Positions 63,431 to 64,000 of a stretch of 64,000 nucleotides of DNA are shown here, in pieces. The first letter of the stretch is position 1. Each line of letters starts with the position of its first letter. The notes beneath the pieces are model-generated. The model was not told the origin of the DNA. It saw only the letters and a program-made list of their open reading frames with translations, and ran no database searches. The position numbers were made by a program, and so were the translations under genes. Source of the DNA: Flavobacteriales bacterium (GTDB lineage: Bacteria > Bacteroidota > Bacteroidia > Flavobacteriales_D > Parvicellaceae); assembly GCA_025210295.1 (NCBI GenBank), contig JAOASC010000048.1, forward strand, positions 186,001-250,000, given 5' to 3'.

Positions 63431-64000
63431 TTAATCAATAAAAGTAGTATAAATTTCTTTTACAGGCTGAACTTCATTCTCCCAATTTAACTCCTCTACT
63501 CCTTTTAATCCGTTTCTAGCGAAAACTTTTACCTGCTCTTGATCTTGCAAGGCAGCATTTAAACCTTCCAAAATTGTATGCGGGGTATGGTCTTTAATGA
63601 CCACTCCAACGTTATAAGTATGAATAATGTTGGCTACTTCTTTTAAATTACTTGCAACAATTGGAATACCAGCTTTCATATAATCAAAAATCTTGTTGGG
63701 CAAACTAAAACGATAATTGATATTCGTATCTTTATCTAAGGTAACTCCAACATCAGCATTCAACGTATATTGCATCATTTCAGGGTAGGGAACTCTACCA
63801 ACAAAAACTACCTTATTTTGCAAATCAGCTTGACGAGCTCTTCGTTTTAAGTCCTCAATAACGTCTCCTGTTCCTACAATATACAATACATAATCATCAG
63901 AAAGTGCCACTGCCTCCAATAGCTCTTCAGCACCTCGATCTACATTTATTCCAGCTCCTTGAAGAATGATTATTCTTTTGTCGTTAGGCATCTTTAAGTC
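63431..64000 (-). CDS. Family 4 glycosyltransferase (C-terminal part; N-terminus off window)
   Basis: At least 189 residues of a GT-B enzyme, open to the window edge (DLKMPNDKRIIILQGAGIN...). Seen: IIILQGAGINVDRGAEELLEA, LYIVGTGDVIEDLKRRA, VFVGRVPYPEMMQYTLNADVGV, and the donor-binding IFDYMKAGIPIVASNLKEV. It is therefore the C-terminal nucleotide-sugar domain. The ATG at 63991 is probably internal. It is upstream in the same cluster as the methyltransferase, with a 14-bp gap. Confidence 0.88.
   Translation of the reverse strand, partial: DLKMPNDKRIIILQGAGINVDRGAEELLEAVALSDDYVLYIVGTGDVIEDLKRRARQADLQNKVVFVGRVPYPEMMQYTLNADVGVTLDKDTNINYRFSLPNKIFDYMKAGIPIVASNLKEVANIIHTYNVGVVIKDHTPHTILEGLNAALQDQEQVKVFARNGLKGVEELNWENEVQPVKEIYTTFID

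Overview
The window looks like a chromosomal segment of an AT-rich marine-type member of the Bacteroidota, most likely Flavobacteriales. The evidence is several type IX secretion (T9SS) C-terminal sorting domains, promoters of the TAnnTTTG type, BshC (bacillithiol), a geranylgeranylglyceryl-phosphate synthase family protein, methylmalonyl-CoA epimerase, PorV-like and DUF5723-like outer-membrane proteins, and near absence of strong Shine-Dalgarno sites. The family or genus cannot be fixed from this sequence alone.

Layout. 1-4.1 kb: a partial exported protein, then an XRE regulator that overlaps a T9SS adhesin-like gene. About 4.1-9.3 kb: an accessory element made of small orphan genes, three phased direct-repeat arrays, a nested inverted repeat, a truncated transglutaminase-like gene and a large serine recombinase. 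The recombinase frame runs into the terminator and 3' half of a CAU-anticodon tRNA. 9.4-18.5 kb: housekeeping genes (HAD phosphatase, mce, asd, PPTase, GGGP synthase, grpE-dnaJ-rpiB, mscL, a DUF5723-like protein). 18.7-20.3 kb: a purple-acid-phosphatase-like lipoprotein.

20.2-31.2 kb is the most interesting region: an RNA-repair island. It holds two very different RtcB RNA ligases, the release-factor homologue PrfH, a TPR protein, a basic conserved hypothetical protein, a RING-like/TerD-like 744-residue protein, two DNA-polymerase-beta-type nucleotidyltransferases and a divergent WYL-domain regulator. Two things there are not explained by ordinary annotation. First, the same promoter/operator module (CAAA-N12-CTACGCA-N7-TGCGYAR, with identical spacing) stands upstream of three separate units: rtcB, the RING/TerD gene and the nucleotidyltransferase pair. 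Second, the roughly 400-nt leader of the RING/TerD gene holds four copies of GGYCAA-N7-TTACTTC. One copy sits inside a tRNA-like RNA with perfect acceptor, D and T arms but an enlarged anticodon/variable region. I read this as a WYL-controlled RNA-damage response with its own tRNA-mimic RNAs, comparable in idea to Ro/Y-RNA (YrlA) modules.

31.3-38.6 kb: OsmC with a micro-ORF, interspersed palindromic repeats, bshC, tcdA, a TatD-family hydrolase, and a BtuFCD-type corrinoid/haem ABC transporter. 38.6-40.9 kb: a cobalamin riboswitch in front of a DUF4465-like T9SS protein and a second T9SS surface protein, which suggests a B12-capture locus. 41-51 kb: a LytTR response regulator, then an operon of a TonB-dependent receptor, a 1391-residue surface protein and a PorV-like barrel. 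51-64 kb: greA, a HIT protein, ruvC, a flippase/synthase-like membrane protein, a DUF4139 protein, a glycosyltransferase, an oligopeptide-type permease, an NtrY-like kinase, a beta-helix lipoprotein, a small T9SS protein, and the end of a surface-polysaccharide cluster.
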